Notes: generated from the letters alone by a model not told the origin. 64,000 bases of DNA from Sphingomonadaceae bacterium 3R27E2-A (GCA_005503165.1 SCNT01000010.1:1-64000), one strand, 5' to 3'. Counted from the stretch's first letter, positions 7,400 through 16,543 are shown. Translations and numbers: made by a program.

Positions 7400-7869
7400 T
7401 GGCTTCCGTTTGCCAGAAATGCTCGGCGCCGCTCGGCCGCTACAACAAGAGCGGATATTGTCGACGGCACGTCTCAGAGTTCAATCTCTCGCGCCCCGAG
7501 GTCCGCAAGCGCCAGCGCGAAGGTATCAGGCGCAAGCACGCGACCGACCCCGCGTTTCTGGACGATCTGAGGCGCCGCGCGCGCGCCCTTGGCGAAGACC
7601 CGGATGTGAACCATCGGCGCACCCGCCATTTCGTTCATCGGCGTCTCTGGGAGAAGGGATGCGAAGCGGCGCGCAATCCGGCCTCGCGGGCGAAGGCGGG
7701 GCGATCCAGTAGCGCAACGAAGCTTGCATGGTGCCCGCCGCATTTGCGCAAGGATTACCTCCACCTCGTCCGCGGCAAGCGCTTTCTGGCCGCTGAGGCT
7801 CGAGCCTTCATCGAGGAGCAAAACGAAGTCGAGATGCGCCGCTGGCGCGCGAGCGTGGGGGCTGCTTGA
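7399..7869 (+). CDS. Zinc-finger-like phage protein
   Basis: A 156-residue protein with an N-terminal metal site C-x2-C-x11-C-x3-H (CQKCSAPLG...GYCRRH), then a basic helical part (RKRQREGIRRKHATDPAFLDDLRRRARALG) with a KHATDPAF-type segment seen in some phage nuclease and regulator proteins. The C-terminus contains CPPHLRKDYLHLVRGKRF. Probably binds nucleic acid. It sits directly before the replication initiator, whose TTG overlaps its TGA. Confidence 0.6.
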   Translation: MASVCQKCSAPLGRYNKSGYCRRHVSEFNLSRPEVRKRQREGIRRKHATDPAFLDDLRRRARALGEDPDVNHRRTRHFVHRRLWEKGCEAARNPASRAKAGRSSSATKLAWCPPHLRKDYLHLVRGKRFLAAEARAFIEEQNEVEMRRWRASVGAA

Positions 7870-8753
7870 CTGGCTTCATCGCCTTGCACCGGGAAGCGCT
7901 CGACCATCCCCTCCTGCAGGACGGGGACCGCTTTCGCGCGTGGTTCTGGATGCTCGCACGAGCCGCTTGGAAGCCGACACCCTACGACGTGAGCGGGAAG
8001 ACTATCACCCTGCAGCGCGGGCAGCTTTGCGGGTCCGTCCGCCAGTTCGCGGAAGCATGGGGCATGTCAAAAAGCGCCGTCGACCGGTTTTTGACCCGAT
8101 TGAAAACCGAGACAATGATCGAAACGGAAACGGGACACGGCAGACTAGTCATAACTATCTGTAACTATGCCAAATATCAGGACGTAGAAAAGAGCGACCG
8201 GGACAGCAGCGGGACACCGACCGGGACAGCAGCGGGACAGCAGCGGGACATAAAAGAACAAGGGAACAAGGGAACCATAGGGAAAGAAGCTAACGCTTCT
8301 TCCCCTGATCGCGAGCGCGACGGTCTCTTCGGCGATGAAGGGGCGCGGAAGCCAAATGGCAAACGCAGCAGTGTCGACCATGACCTGCCCGATAACTGGT
8401 TCCCGGCTGAGTTCGGCCCGAACACCCAATGCCGAAAAATCGTCGACGGCTGGCCCCCTGGAGATCTCGAATATCAGGTTGAGCGCTTCGCCGCTCACCA
8501 CCGATCGCGCGGTAACAAGTTCAAGGATTGGCAAGATGCTTGGAAAACATGGGTCCTCAACAGTCGAGATTTCGGATCAGGCAATCGGAAGCAAGCTCCC
8601 CGCCATCATGGGGACCGTGACAACCGGGACGGATTCGAGCGCGCTCTCGACCGACGGATTTTCGGCGCCGAGGCAGAGGCTGGACGACGCGACACTGGCG
8701 AAGGCAGTGGCTTTGGCGAACTCCCCCTTGCCCACCCTGCCGCCATGCGATGA
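7866..8753 (+). CDS. Phage replication initiator protein (winged helix)
   Basis: A 295-residue protein; the TTG start overlaps the upstream stop. Residues ~1-105 form a winged helix-turn-helix (LQRGQLCGSVRQFAEAWGMSKSAVDRFLTRLK), as in O-type initiators. A Gly/Thr/Lys-rich linker follows, encoded by direct repeats, then a C-terminal segment (DLPDNWFPAEFG...FKDWQDAWKTWVLN) like the DnaT/helicase-loader-type tail of phage primosomal proteins. By analogy with lambda O it should bind iterons in its own gene and recruit the host helicase. The next gene overlaps its end and may be the loader. Confidence 0.75.
   Translation: MTGFIALHREALDHPLLQDGDRFRAWFWMLARAAWKPTPYDVSGKTITLQRGQLCGSVRQFAEAWGMSKSAVDRFLTRLKTETMIETETGHGRLVITICNYAKYQDVEKSDRDSSGTPTGTAAGQQRDIKEQGNKGTIGKEANASSPDRERDGLFGDEGARKPNGKRSSVDHDLPDNWFPAEFGPNTQCRKIVDGWPPGDLEYQVERFAAHHRSRGNKFKDWQDAWKTWVLNSRDFGSGNRKQAPRHHGDRDNRDGFERALDRRIFGAEAEAGRRDTGEGSGFGELPLAHPAAMR
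8195..8305. repeat. Candidate phage replication origin: iterons plus hairpin
   Basis: Two perfect 22-bp direct repeats beginning CGACCGGGACAGCAGC (8195-8216 and 8218-8239), a third half-copy GCAGCGGGACA (8240-8250), two tandem AACAAGGG units (8257-8272), then a hairpin with an 11-bp stem and one mismatch (8280-8290 / 8295-8305, loop TAAC). All lie in the linker-coding part of the initiator gene, where lambda keeps its origin. Origin activity is inference. Confidence 0.55.
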
Positions 8754-9198
8754 TGACCATTTCGCGAAGCTCATGCGTTCGCTCGCAATCCTGCCGCGCC
8801 GGGCCGACGACGGGGCGAAGGGCGAGCTGCGGGCCGCGGTCTACCAGCGGATGCTTGGCCATTATCCCCGGCAGGCGCTTGGCTTCATGGTCGAAACGGC
8901 GCTGGTCGAGCTCGAATGGTTCCCCAGTGTCAAGCAGTGCCTCGATATCCTGGGTCGGTGGGAGCGCCGGGACGATGCGGTTCGTGCCCAGCGCGAGGCA
9001 GGCAACGCGGCGCGAGCGGAAGGCAGGGCGCGGTTTCGCGACACGATGGCCGCGCTCGAATGCCGGGAACTCGACCAAGCTGCTATCGACGCCATGCCGC
9101 AGCGTATGCGCGAGATCGGCGCCGAGCGGGGCTTCCTTCGCCTTCACGAAGACGGGGTCTACCGCCCCCGGCCGCTGCGGGAGCCGTCCGATGCATGA
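8536..9198 (+). CDS. Phage replication accessory / possible helicase loader
   Basis: A 220-residue protein overlapping the initiator gene by 218 nt. The start is set at an ATG preceded by AAGGA 9 nt away; a later ATG at 8608 has no ribosome site. The C-terminal two thirds look folded (LRAAVYQRMLGHYPRQALGF, ALVELEWFPSVKQCLDILGRW, AIDAMPQRMREIGAERGFLRL). From memory this resembles small replication proteins next to O-type initiators in alphaproteobacterial phages. No Walker motif, so it is not an ATPase-type DnaC. Confidence 0.6.
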   Translation: MLGKHGSSTVEISDQAIGSKLPAIMGTVTTGTDSSALSTDGFSAPRQRLDDATLAKAVALANSPLPTLPPCDDDHFAKLMRSLAILPRRADDGAKGELRAAVYQRMLGHYPRQALGFMVETALVELEWFPSVKQCLDILGRWERRDDAVRAQREAGNAARAEGRARFRDTMAALECRELDQAAIDAMPQRMREIGAERGFLRLHEDGVYRPRPLREPSDA

Positions 9199-9355
9199 AG
9201 CCGAAAAGGCGCTCGCCGCCAAGTACAACGCCAAGCGGGCCGCTGAAGGAAAAACCGGGGCGAAATGGATCGTCGATGACGGCGGTAACTTGCGGCTCGT
9301 CAGCACGGCACGACGCGAGCCCATCGAACAGGCACAGGAAGATTTGCCGCTATGA
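9191..9355 (+). CDS. Small phage protein, 54 residues
   Basis: MHEAEKALAAKYNAKRAAEG..., with GGGAG 7 nt before ATG, overlapping the previous gene by 8 nt. The C-terminal half has two short strands (AKWIVDDGGNLRLVSTARR). Unknown function. Confidence 0.5.
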   Translation: MHEAEKALAAKYNAKRAAEGKTGAKWIVDDGGNLRLVSTARREPIEQAQEDLPL

Positions 9356-9582
9356 CCCACAAATCCGACCAGCCCGTCGGCTACCGCTCGTCACTGGCCG
9401 CTTATGCCCCGAACTTCCGCGAGGCCGATCCGTCGCTTGGCCGCGCCGCCGGGGCCAAGGCGTGGCACGAACTTGGCCTGCTCGTCGTCAACCCCGATCA
9501 TGTTCGCGACCTCGGCACGGCGCTTCGGGTGCAGGCCTTTGCCGAGGAATTGTACGGCAAGCGGAAGGAACAGGGCGCATGA
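9352..9582 (+). CDS. Small phage protein, 76 residues
   Basis: MTHKSDQPVGYRSSLAAYAP..., mostly helical, with ATGA overlaps on both sides. AWHELGLLVVNPDHVRDLGTA may form the hydrophobic core. No known domain. Confidence 0.55.
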   Translation: MTHKSDQPVGYRSSLAAYAPNFREADPSLGRAAGAKAWHELGLLVVNPDHVRDLGTALRVQAFAEELYGKRKEQGA

Positions 9583-10352
9583 AGGTTGCAGGCTTCAAGG
9601 AGACCTTCGACGCGCTGGCCGAAACCGAGCTGGTCGGGGAGAGGTTCGCGGCGGCCTTCTGCGGGCCCGGCACGGCATGGACCGGCTTCGTTGTCTGGCT
9701 TCAATCCATGATGCGGGTCGCCGCTCAAAAAGAGAGCGAGGATCGGCGCGTTGCCGATATCCTCGCTCGGGACAGTGCCGACGCAGCCACCGAAGCCGAG
9801 CGGCAGGCGGCCATGATCCAGGTCGCCGAAGGCCTGACCGTCAACATCGGCAATACCGTCATCCCGCCCACGCCGGAATGGCTGGCCAAGGGTGAGAGCC
9901 GAACCTTTGCGGTCGACGGCGAACGCTGGACCGATATGCCGGTCGCCACCGTCCGCCGCGTCGAGACCAGCCATGCCCGGCGCGCCTTCAACGCCGGCCG
10001 CATCACGGCCAGGCAGGACAAGGCATGCGAATGGTACGAAGAGCAGCACGAACTGAGCGGCTTGGCTGGGAACGTGCCCTCGAGCAGTTTCGAGCCTCGA
10101 ATTGCAGGCGGCATCAATGGCGGCAGCGTCTTCTCTCCTTCCCAGATCGATGCGCAGGACGAACTCCGCAACGCCCGGCTTCTCATTCCGCTCCGGCTAC
10201 GGATGTTCTTTGACCTCGTCGTGATAGACCGGATGGCGATGAAGGCAGCATCCCGAAAGGCCTATGCCGGGCGTGACGCCCTCGACAGCTTCCGATGCTG
10301 CGCTGACCGGGTGGCCGATTACGTCGAATATTCGACCGGGAAGAATCTGTGA
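9579..10352 (+). CDS. Phage protein of unknown function, possible early-to-late regulator
   Basis: A 257-residue protein, last of the early operon; ATGA overlap upstream and an AAGGA site. The C-terminal ~120 residues are helical and basic (LLIPLRLRMFFDLVVIDRMAMKAASRKAYAGRDALDSFRCC), preceded by a Gly/Ser segment. This layout is reminiscent of short regulatory proteins that sit just before the terminase genes in related phages. A role in switching on the late operon is inference from position alone. Confidence 0.5.
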   Translation: MKVAGFKETFDALAETELVGERFAAAFCGPGTAWTGFVVWLQSMMRVAAQKESEDRRVADILARDSADAATEAERQAAMIQVAEGLTVNIGNTVIPPTPEWLAKGESRTFAVDGERWTDMPVATVRRVETSHARRAFNAGRITARQDKACEWYEEQHELSGLAGNVPSSSFEPRIAGGINGGSVFSPSQIDAQDELRNARLLIPLRLRMFFDLVVIDRMAMKAASRKAYAGRDALDSFRCCADRVADYVEYSTGKNL

Positions 10353-10373
10353 TGCGAGACTATCAACGACTGA

Positions 10374-10402
10374 TTGACAATCCTGCCCGGATTATTTATC
10401 GC
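10374..10402 (+). promoter_or_regulatory. Candidate late-operon promoter
   Basis: A perfect -35 hexamer TTGACA (10374-10379) with TATCGC 17 nt downstream, in the only real gap (121 nt) between the early and late operons. The region is locally AT-rich (GGATTATTTATC). The -10 match is weak. Confidence 0.35.
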
Positions 10403-10473
10403 ACCTTCATTGGTCGAAATGCGTCGGAACGGAACCGACCCTCAACCCCACCCCGTAAATCGCAGGTTTCCTG

Positions 10474-11130
10474 ATGCCTCAGCCGATTTCCATTTCGGCC
10501 CGGATCGAGGCGCTGGAAGCGGCAAAGCGCCGAATCGAGGCGCTGGACGAATGCGAGAAAATGTCTTCGCGGCCCATGTCGGACCTGCTCGGCGTAACAT
10601 GGCCGTCGCTCCGCAAATGGTGCGACAGCTTTCAGTCCTTTTCCGACAGCGGGGCGTTCGTCCGCGGTGGCAACGGCATCGAATGGGAGTTCGATCCTCA
10701 GGCGACTGTCGACGCTCTGCTCGCCCACTTCCGCGGCGAGATGGCCCAGCGCCAGGACAGAAACCGCCGCGTCGTCGAGTCCGCCGGCATCCACATGGAT
10801 TCGGTCGAAGCGGGCCAGATCGATATCGCCGAACTGAAAAAGCAGGTCGATCTGACGATCGCCATTCAGGAACAGAAAATGCGGATGGGTGGCTACACGC
10901 CCTCCCCCAAGGTCAGCGAGTTCATCCGCGGCTATAATCAGGCCGCGATCGGCGCCGTGCTCGGCACCGAAACGACGATCGACCCCACCGGCATCCTCCC
11001 GCCCAATATCCGCGCGGCGATGAACGAGGAACTGCGGAAGGTGGCCGTCACATTGAACCAGCGCTGCACCGAATTCATAAGGAGCTTCGGTGCGGGTTCT
11101 GTCGAAATGGGAGATCGCAGAGCAATGTGA
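10474..11130 (+). CDS. Terminase small subunit
   Basis: A 218-residue protein directly upstream of, and overlapping, the large terminase. The N-terminal part has a Nu1-like winged helix (PMSDLLGVTWPSLRKWCDSF). A helical central region (DIAELKKQVDLTIAIQEQKM) suits oligomerisation. Position, length and HTH match lambda gpNu1-type small terminases, which recognise the packaging site. The ribosome site is weak, so the exact start is less certain. Confidence 0.75.
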   Translation: MPQPISISARIEALEAAKRRIEALDECEKMSSRPMSDLLGVTWPSLRKWCDSFQSFSDSGAFVRGGNGIEWEFDPQATVDALLAHFRGEMAQRQDRNRRVVESAGIHMDSVEAGQIDIAELKKQVDLTIAIQEQKMRMGGYTPSPKVSEFIRGYNQAAIGAVLGTETTIDPTGILPPNIRAAMNEELRKVAVTLNQRCTEFIRSFGAGSVEMGDRRAM

Positions 11131-13213
11131 GCTTCTCGGCGAGGATGCATTCTGCGCCGACCTGATCAAGCTCGCCGAGGATGAGCTTCGGTTTCTCGAC
11201 CTCCCGCAAGAGATGTCGACGCTCGATTACAGCGTCACCAAACGATACTTCCGCAAGGAAGACGGCACCAAGGTCAAATGGCGGCTCGACGTCACCCCGT
11301 ACCTGGCCCCGGTCATGCGGGCGATGGATCGGCCCGAGGTTCCCGAGGTCATCGTTCCGAAGCCCGGCCGCAGCGGCGGCACCGTCGTCGCCGAAAACTT
11401 CGAGCTCAAACGCAAGGACATCGGTCCTTTCGGCAACACGCTCTGGTATCTCGCCGGCCCCGGTGAGGTCGCCAGCTATGCCGAAAAGGTCTTCAAGCCC
11501 CTCTTCGAAGATCACGAAGATGTCGCGGCGAAGATCGGAACCGGTCAGAGCGACAACAAGCTGACCTTCAAGCGGATCGGCGGGTTCACGACCGAACTGC
11601 TGGCGATGTCAGCGAAGACCCTGACAAACCGCGAAGCCGGGTTCATCTTCGTCGATGAATCGGACAGTCTTCCGAAAAAGCTCGCCTCGAGTTGGCTCGA
11701 CGAAGCCCGCCTCCGCCAGCGCATGCTGGGCTCGAACCGCAAGATTTACGGCTGCTCGCACCCCGACATCGGATGGTCGGGCGGGATTGCTCAAGCTTGG
11801 CTCAATTCGAGCCGCGGCATATTCATCATGGCCTGCGCGGAATGCGGGGGTCACGCTTCGCCCTATCCGACGAAGCACTGGAAGGACATTCCGCGCTTCC
11901 AGTTGCACTATCAGAAGTCACCCGACCGGACGCCGGTCGACGAACGCTTGAAGCGGGCGCGGGAGACGGCCGCCATGCTCTGCCCCCATTGCGGTGCGAT
12001 GCTGGACGAAGACCAGCGGAAAGACATGGTCGTCGCGGCCTGCGAACAGGGCGATCGGGCCTACATGCACGTCGGCCAGACTTTCGACGTGGATCGCGGC
12101 GTTCTCGGCGAAATGCTGCCGAGCCAGACCATGGGCTTCTGGATCCATGCGCTGATGGTCACTCAAGTGCCTCTCGCGGAACTGGCTTCGGCCATGGAAG
12201 GCGCGAAAGAGCATCACGAGCGCACGACGAAAACTGACAAGCTGCGCAAGGTCACGATCCGCACCATGGGCGAGGTCTACGAAGGTGCGGCTAGCAGCGC
12301 AGGGTTGGACGCCGATGCCCTGAGAAAGCGGGCACGTCCGGAGGATGCCGCGGGATATCGACTGGGCACCGCCCCTGCCGATGTCATGTTCATCACCGCA
12401 GCCGTCGACGTCGGTGGCCACAAGTTCGACGTCCTGCTGCGCGGTTGGGATTTGGAGCGGCGATCATGGCTGATCGACCGCTTCACGATCCGCCAGCGCC
12501 GCCATGCCGACGACGTGATGCGCGACATCCACCCGACCCGGGTGCAAGATGATTGGTCGGTCCTCGAAAAGGAAGTGATCGACCGGCTCGTTCCGTTTGC
12601 CGATGATCCGACCAAGGCCCTGCCGGTCGCGGTCACGCTGATCGACACCGGCGACGGCAATGCCACCTGGTTGGCGTATGAGTTCGCCCGGCGGATGGAC
12701 AAGAAGCGCTGGAAAGACTGGCGCAAGGTCCGCTGCATCAAGGGCCAAGCAGGGAAGCGCGATCGCGTTCCTCTCGTACCGACGAAGATTTCGAAGGACA
12801 GCAACGGCAAGGCGGTCTCTCCCGAGATTACCCTGCACGTGCTGGGGGTCGATGACCTGAAAAAGGACACGGTCGAAGACCTCGCAGTCACCGACGGCTC
12901 GCCCGGGCAATGCGACTTCGCGATCGACACCCCGCACGACGCGTTCGACGAACTGTTCGGCGAAACCGAACAGGACGGGACCTGGGTCCGCACCGGTCCG
13001 AACGAAACGCTCGACCTCTACGGCTACACCGAAGCGGGTCGCATCATGCTCGAGCCGAACCGCGAGGGCCGACCATGGGAGCCTGCGGAAAAGCGGCCGC
13101 CATGGGCGCGAGCAGTGACACTGAGCCCCGAAGAAGAACAGCCACCCCCGGCGCCTGCAAAGAAGCAGTCGACGCTGAGCCGCTTTGAACGATTGAACCA
13201 AGGAGGACGTTGA
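11090..13213 (+). CDS. Terminase large subunit (GpA family)
   Basis: A 707-residue DNA-packaging ATPase-nuclease. The GTG start has AAGGAG 5 nt upstream and lies inside the end of the small subunit gene (41-nt overlap), as in lambda Nu1/A. ATPase motifs: VPKPGRSGGT (variant Walker A, ~90-99) and AGFIFVDESDSL (Walker B, ~184-195). Two Cys pairs (CAECGG, CPHCGA) are typical of the GpA family. A C-terminal nuclease domain contains ITAAVDVGGHKFDV and LIDTGDGNATW. The lambda-type terminase suggests cos packaging with cohesive ends. Confidence 0.92.
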   Translation: MRVLSKWEIAEQCELLGEDAFCADLIKLAEDELRFLDLPQEMSTLDYSVTKRYFRKEDGTKVKWRLDVTPYLAPVMRAMDRPEVPEVIVPKPGRSGGTVVAENFELKRKDIGPFGNTLWYLAGPGEVASYAEKVFKPLFEDHEDVAAKIGTGQSDNKLTFKRIGGFTTELLAMSAKTLTNREAGFIFVDESDSLPKKLASSWLDEARLRQRMLGSNRKIYGCSHPDIGWSGGIAQAWLNSSRGIFIMACAECGGHASPYPTKHWKDIPRFQLHYQKSPDRTPVDERLKRARETAAMLCPHCGAMLDEDQRKDMVVAACEQGDRAYMHVGQTFDVDRGVLGEMLPSQTMGFWIHALMVTQVPLAELASAMEGAKEHHERTTKTDKLRKVTIRTMGEVYEGAASSAGLDADALRKRARPEDAAGYRLGTAPADVMFITAAVDVGGHKFDVLLRGWDLERRSWLIDRFTIRQRRHADDVMRDIHPTRVQDDWSVLEKEVIDRLVPFADDPTKALPVAVTLIDTGDGNATWLAYEFARRMDKKRWKDWRKVRCIKGQAGKRDRVPLVPTKISKDSNGKAVSPEITLHVLGVDDLKKDTVEDLAVTDGSPGQCDFAIDTPHDAFDELFGETEQDGTWVRTGPNETLDLYGYTEAGRIMLEPNREGRPWEPAEKRPPWARAVTLSPEEEQPPPAPAKKQSTLSRFERLNQGGR

Positions 13214-13217
13214 CCCG

Positions 13218-13463
13218 ATGGCCGAAACCGCCGCCGACATTCGAGCCGACTTGGTCGTGCTGCGCGCGGCGCGGACGAAACTGGCCACGGGGGAACGCAT
13301 CAAAGAGGTCATGCGGTCGGGCCGCAAGCTCGCGAACAGCGAGGTCTCGCTCGAAGACCTGACCAACCTGATTGCTATCCGCGAAAGCGACCTTGCTGCG
13401 GCTGAGGCGGCAGAAGCTGGCGGAAAGCGCCGGCGCGCCATCCGGCTCGGTTGGCCGAACTGA
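13218..13463 (+). CDS. gpW-like head-tail joining protein
   Basis: An 81-residue protein (lambda gpW is 68) between terminase and portal, the lambda position of gpW. Pattern: DIRADLVVLRAARTKLATGE, then a short strand and SLEDLTNLIAIRESDL, matching gpW's two helices with a hairpin between. Probably closes the filled head below the portal. Confidence 0.8.
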   Translation: MAETAADIRADLVVLRAARTKLATGERIKEVMRSGRKLANSEVSLEDLTNLIAIRESDLAAAEAAEAGGKRRRAIRLGWPN

Positions 13464-13464
13464 C

Positions 13465-15045
13465 ATGAACGTCGTCGCGCGCATGGGCGCTGCCGTCCGA
13501 TCGGCATTCTTCGGCGTGAACAAGCGCGATGCCGCCCGTCGTGACATATCGGAGATGCTGGGCTGGAATCCCCGCCCACGCTGGGCCGGGGGTATGGACA
13601 GCAGCGACGCGGACCTGATCATGGGTCGCGCCCGCGACCTCGACGAGAACAATGGCTGGATCAACGGCGGGCTCGACCGTCGCGTCGAATCGGTCATCGG
13701 CGGTCAGATCAAGCTCAGCGCTCAGCCGGTCTATTCGCTGCTCGGCCGCGACATCAACTGGCGCATGACGTGGGCGCGAAATGTCCAGGCGCGTCATCGG
13801 GTGTGGGCCAACGACATCGAGCGCCGGAACGATACGCGCCAGATGCTCAGCTTCGGCGCGCAGGCAAAGCTGGCCTATTTGACCTATGTTCGAGACGGCG
13901 AGGCGGCGGCGGAAATCCGCGACATTCAGCGCGGCCTCACGAACCCGACAACGATCCTGCTGGTTGCGCCCGAGCGGATCAGCCACCCGGAAGACCGAGC
14001 TCTGGTCGAAGGACCCAACCTTCGCAACGGCGTGGCCATGGACGACGATGGGGCAGCGATCGGCTACTACATCCGCAGCCGTCATCCCGACGATCCGTCA
14101 CCCGAGGCCAAGCGGTTCCGCTGGGATTATGTGCCGGCGCGGGGCCCGACGGGGCGGGCGAAGTTCGTGCATGTCTTCTCGCCGCGCCGCGTCGAGCAAA
14201 TCCGGGGCATCTCGCGTCTCGCGGAAGCCATGGTTCCGGCCAAGATGGTCGACCGAGTTGACCGGGCCGAGGTGGCCGCAGCGCTCAAATCGGCGATCTA
14301 CAGCTTCTTCATCAAATCGCCCGGCACGACCGAAGACCTTGAAGCGGCGCTTGCCCCTGACGACGACGGCCAGCTCGACGCCTGGGTCGATCAATATCTG
14401 GATTACCGCGGCCAGAAGCCCGTCACTGTCGATTATGCGAACGTCGTCCACCTTCTCCCCGGTGAGGACGTCAAAACGCCCGAGCGGACGAGCCCGAACG
14501 AAAATTATCCCGCCTTCGTGCGGTTCGTGCTGCAGAAGATCGCGGGCTCGCTGGGCGTCAGCTATCAGCAGCTGTCGCAGGATTGGGCATCGATCAATTA
14601 CAGCTCGGCGCGCGCGCTGCTCAACGAGATGTGGCGTTCGTTCCTCGAAGACCGGCACTTCTTCACACAGCAGTTCCTGACCCCCTTCTTCGCCGCATGG
14701 CTGGAATGGGAAGTCGCGAACGGCGATGTCAAAATCCCCGGCGGCCCAGCGAACTTCTACCGAAACAAGACGGCGCTTTGCATGGCCGAATGGATCGGCC
14801 CCGGACGCGGTTCGGTCGATCCGAACAAGGAGGCCGACGCGGCGAACAAGGACACCGCGGCGGGCCGCACGTCGACGATCGAGCACATCCTCGAACGCGG
14901 CCGCGATCCTGACGACGTGCTGGCCGAGGAAGCATTCTACCAAGCCGCGCGAGCCGAAATGAACCTGGCGCCGGTCAATCACAACACGAAGCCGCTGGAA
15001 GCTTCCGGCGGCGAGGCTGAACAAACGGAAGGAGCCGATCAATGA
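13465..15045 (+). CDS. Phage portal protein (lambda gpB type)
   Basis: A 526-residue protein starting one base after the gpW stop. Landmarks of lambda-type portals: NGWINGGLDRRVESVIGGQIKL (~55-76), MLSFGAQAKLAYLTYVRDGEA, FVHVFSPRRVEQIRGISRLAEAM split by a short spacer, and YSSARALLNEMWRSFLEDRH. It forms the dodecameric ring for DNA entry and exit. ATGA overlap with the protease gene. Confidence 0.93.
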   Translation: MNVVARMGAAVRSAFFGVNKRDAARRDISEMLGWNPRPRWAGGMDSSDADLIMGRARDLDENNGWINGGLDRRVESVIGGQIKLSAQPVYSLLGRDINWRMTWARNVQARHRVWANDIERRNDTRQMLSFGAQAKLAYLTYVRDGEAAAEIRDIQRGLTNPTTILLVAPERISHPEDRALVEGPNLRNGVAMDDDGAAIGYYIRSRHPDDPSPEAKRFRWDYVPARGPTGRAKFVHVFSPRRVEQIRGISRLAEAMVPAKMVDRVDRAEVAAALKSAIYSFFIKSPGTTEDLEAALAPDDDGQLDAWVDQYLDYRGQKPVTVDYANVVHLLPGEDVKTPERTSPNENYPAFVRFVLQKIAGSLGVSYQQLSQDWASINYSSARALLNEMWRSFLEDRHFFTQQFLTPFFAAWLEWEVANGDVKIPGGPANFYRNKTALCMAEWIGPGRGSVDPNKEADAANKDTAAGRTSTIEHILERGRDPDDVLAEEAFYQAARAEMNLAPVNHNTKPLEASGGEAEQTEGADQ

Positions 15046-15983
15046 GGCCGATCGGCACTGGCCCTCAGCCGTTCACGAACGTCGCGAGGCAGCTGCTTGA
15101 TCGCCCGCTCGCAATCCTGCCTCATCAGCTCGAAGCTATGCTGCTGGCCCTTCAGACGAAGCTCGGCATCGCGGACATTACGAACATCGACGCCACGGCC
15201 ATGGAGGCCAAGGCGATGCTCGAACGCGGCGCCTTGGGCAGCGACGCCCGGCGCGAATGGGACAGCGGGAAGAGCTTCCATAGCGACGGCTCAATTGCCG
15301 TCATCCCGATCACCGGGACGCTCGTTCACAAGTTCGGCTGGCTCGATCCGATGTGCGGCATGACCGGATATGATGGTCTGACGCGCAAGGTGCGCGATGC
15401 CATCCGCGACCCGGAAATCGAGGCCGTCTGGACCGACATCGACAGCCCTGGCGGAGCTGTGGCGGGACTCGAGCAATTCGTCCTTGAGCTGGCCGAACTC
15501 GCCGACACAGGCGGCAAGCCGATTTATGCTTGGGTGAATGAGATGGCCTGCAGCGCAGCCTACGCGATCGCGTCCGTCTGTCACAAGGTCTATGGTCCGG
15601 AAACGGCCATGGTCGGGTCGATCGGCTGCTGCATGGCACACACCGACATTACCGGCGCTCTCGACGAGGCTGGCGTAAAGGTCACCATCATCCGTTCGGG
15701 CGAGCGCAAGCACCGCGGCTCGGCTGTGGAAGCACTCGACGATGTCACCCTCGCGAAGTTTCAGGCGAGCTGTGACGCGGTGCGCGACCGCTTCGCAAAG
15801 ATCGTATCCATGGGTCGCGGCATTTCCGTCGACGACGCCATGGCGACCGAGGCCGACTGGTTCGAAGGCTCCGAAGCCGTCGGTCTCGGTCTGATGGATG
15901 CCGTGACGACCGAGCGCGAGGCATGGGCCCGGCTCGAAGAAGAAATCGACCGCAGCAAGCGCGAAAGGAGATCGGCCAGATGA
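15042..15983 (+). CDS. S49-family prohead protease (lambda gpC type)
   Basis: A 313-residue SppA-like serine peptidase. DIDSPGGAVAGLEQF forms the oxyanion region, the likely nucleophile is a Ser in NEMACSAAYAIAS, and the general-base Lys is probably in SGERKHRGSAVE. Matures the prohead by cleaving scaffold and portal. In lambda the scaffold is nested in this gene; here it is a separate gene starting at the stop codon. Confidence 0.88.
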   Translation: MRPIGTGPQPFTNVARQLLDRPLAILPHQLEAMLLALQTKLGIADITNIDATAMEAKAMLERGALGSDARREWDSGKSFHSDGSIAVIPITGTLVHKFGWLDPMCGMTGYDGLTRKVRDAIRDPEIEAVWTDIDSPGGAVAGLEQFVLELAELADTGGKPIYAWVNEMACSAAYAIASVCHKVYGPETAMVGSIGCCMAHTDITGALDEAGVKVTIIRSGERKHRGSAVEALDDVTLAKFQASCDAVRDRFAKIVSMGRGISVDDAMATEADWFEGSEAVGLGLMDAVTTEREAWARLEEEIDRSKRERRSAR

Positions 15984-16543
15984 GCCGTTTTGCCGGACTT
16001 CCCGCTGCTCTCAAGGCGTCGAAGGACGACGCCAAGAGCAAGCCCGAAGAAATCGAAGACACCCCCGAAACCGACGACGAGGACGGCGCACCGCCGCCCA
16101 AATCAAAAGGAAAGGACAAGGATATGGCGGAAGCCGATCAGAATGCCGCGGTGGAAGCCGCGAAGAAGGAAGCGAACGCGGAGGGCTTCAAGGCCGCCTC
16201 GGATCGCCTCAGCGCCGTCATGGCGAGCGAGCATTATGCCGGGCGCGAAGCCGCCGCAGGCAAGCTGCTCACCAAGGCCGCCCTGTTCAGCGCCAGCGCC
16301 GACGACATCGTCGATCTGCTCGCCGACATGCCGAAGGTCGAGCACACGGCGCTCACCGAAGAGCAGCAGCGCGAAGCCGCCGAAGAAGGTGGCCGCAAGG
16401 AAATGAGGGACGCGCTCGGCGCGGACAAGAACAGCAAGATCGACGCTGACGAAGGCAAGGGCGGCAAGCCCGATAAGCGCGCCGCCAGCGACGCCGTCTG
16501 GGATCGCGCGCGCGCCACCATCGACAAGAAGGAGTCCAAGTAA
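15980..16543 (+). CDS. Head scaffold-like protein
   Basis: A 187-residue, very acidic/lysine-rich protein between protease and decoration protein, the Nu3 position. ATG overlaps the protease stop, with AAGGAGA upstream. A disordered N-terminus precedes a helical, coiled-coil-like core (NAAVEAAKKEANAEGFKAAS; LTEEQQREAAEEGGRKEM). An internal ATG at 16124, with AAGGA upstream, could give a shorter scaffold form. The assignment rests on composition and position. Confidence 0.65.
   Translation: MSRFAGLPAALKASKDDAKSKPEEIEDTPETDDEDGAPPPKSKGKDKDMAEADQNAAVEAAKKEANAEGFKAASDRLSAVMASEHYAGREAAAGKLLTKAALFSASADDIVDLLADMPKVEHTALTEEQQREAAEEGGRKEMRDALGADKNSKIDADEGKGGKPDKRAASDAVWDRARATIDKKESK

Noticed and set aside
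8916-9578. 5' extension of the 9579-10352 gene
   Set aside because: Overlaps three coupled genes in another frame and is Arg/Pro-rich; the ATGA start at 9579 explains the real gene.
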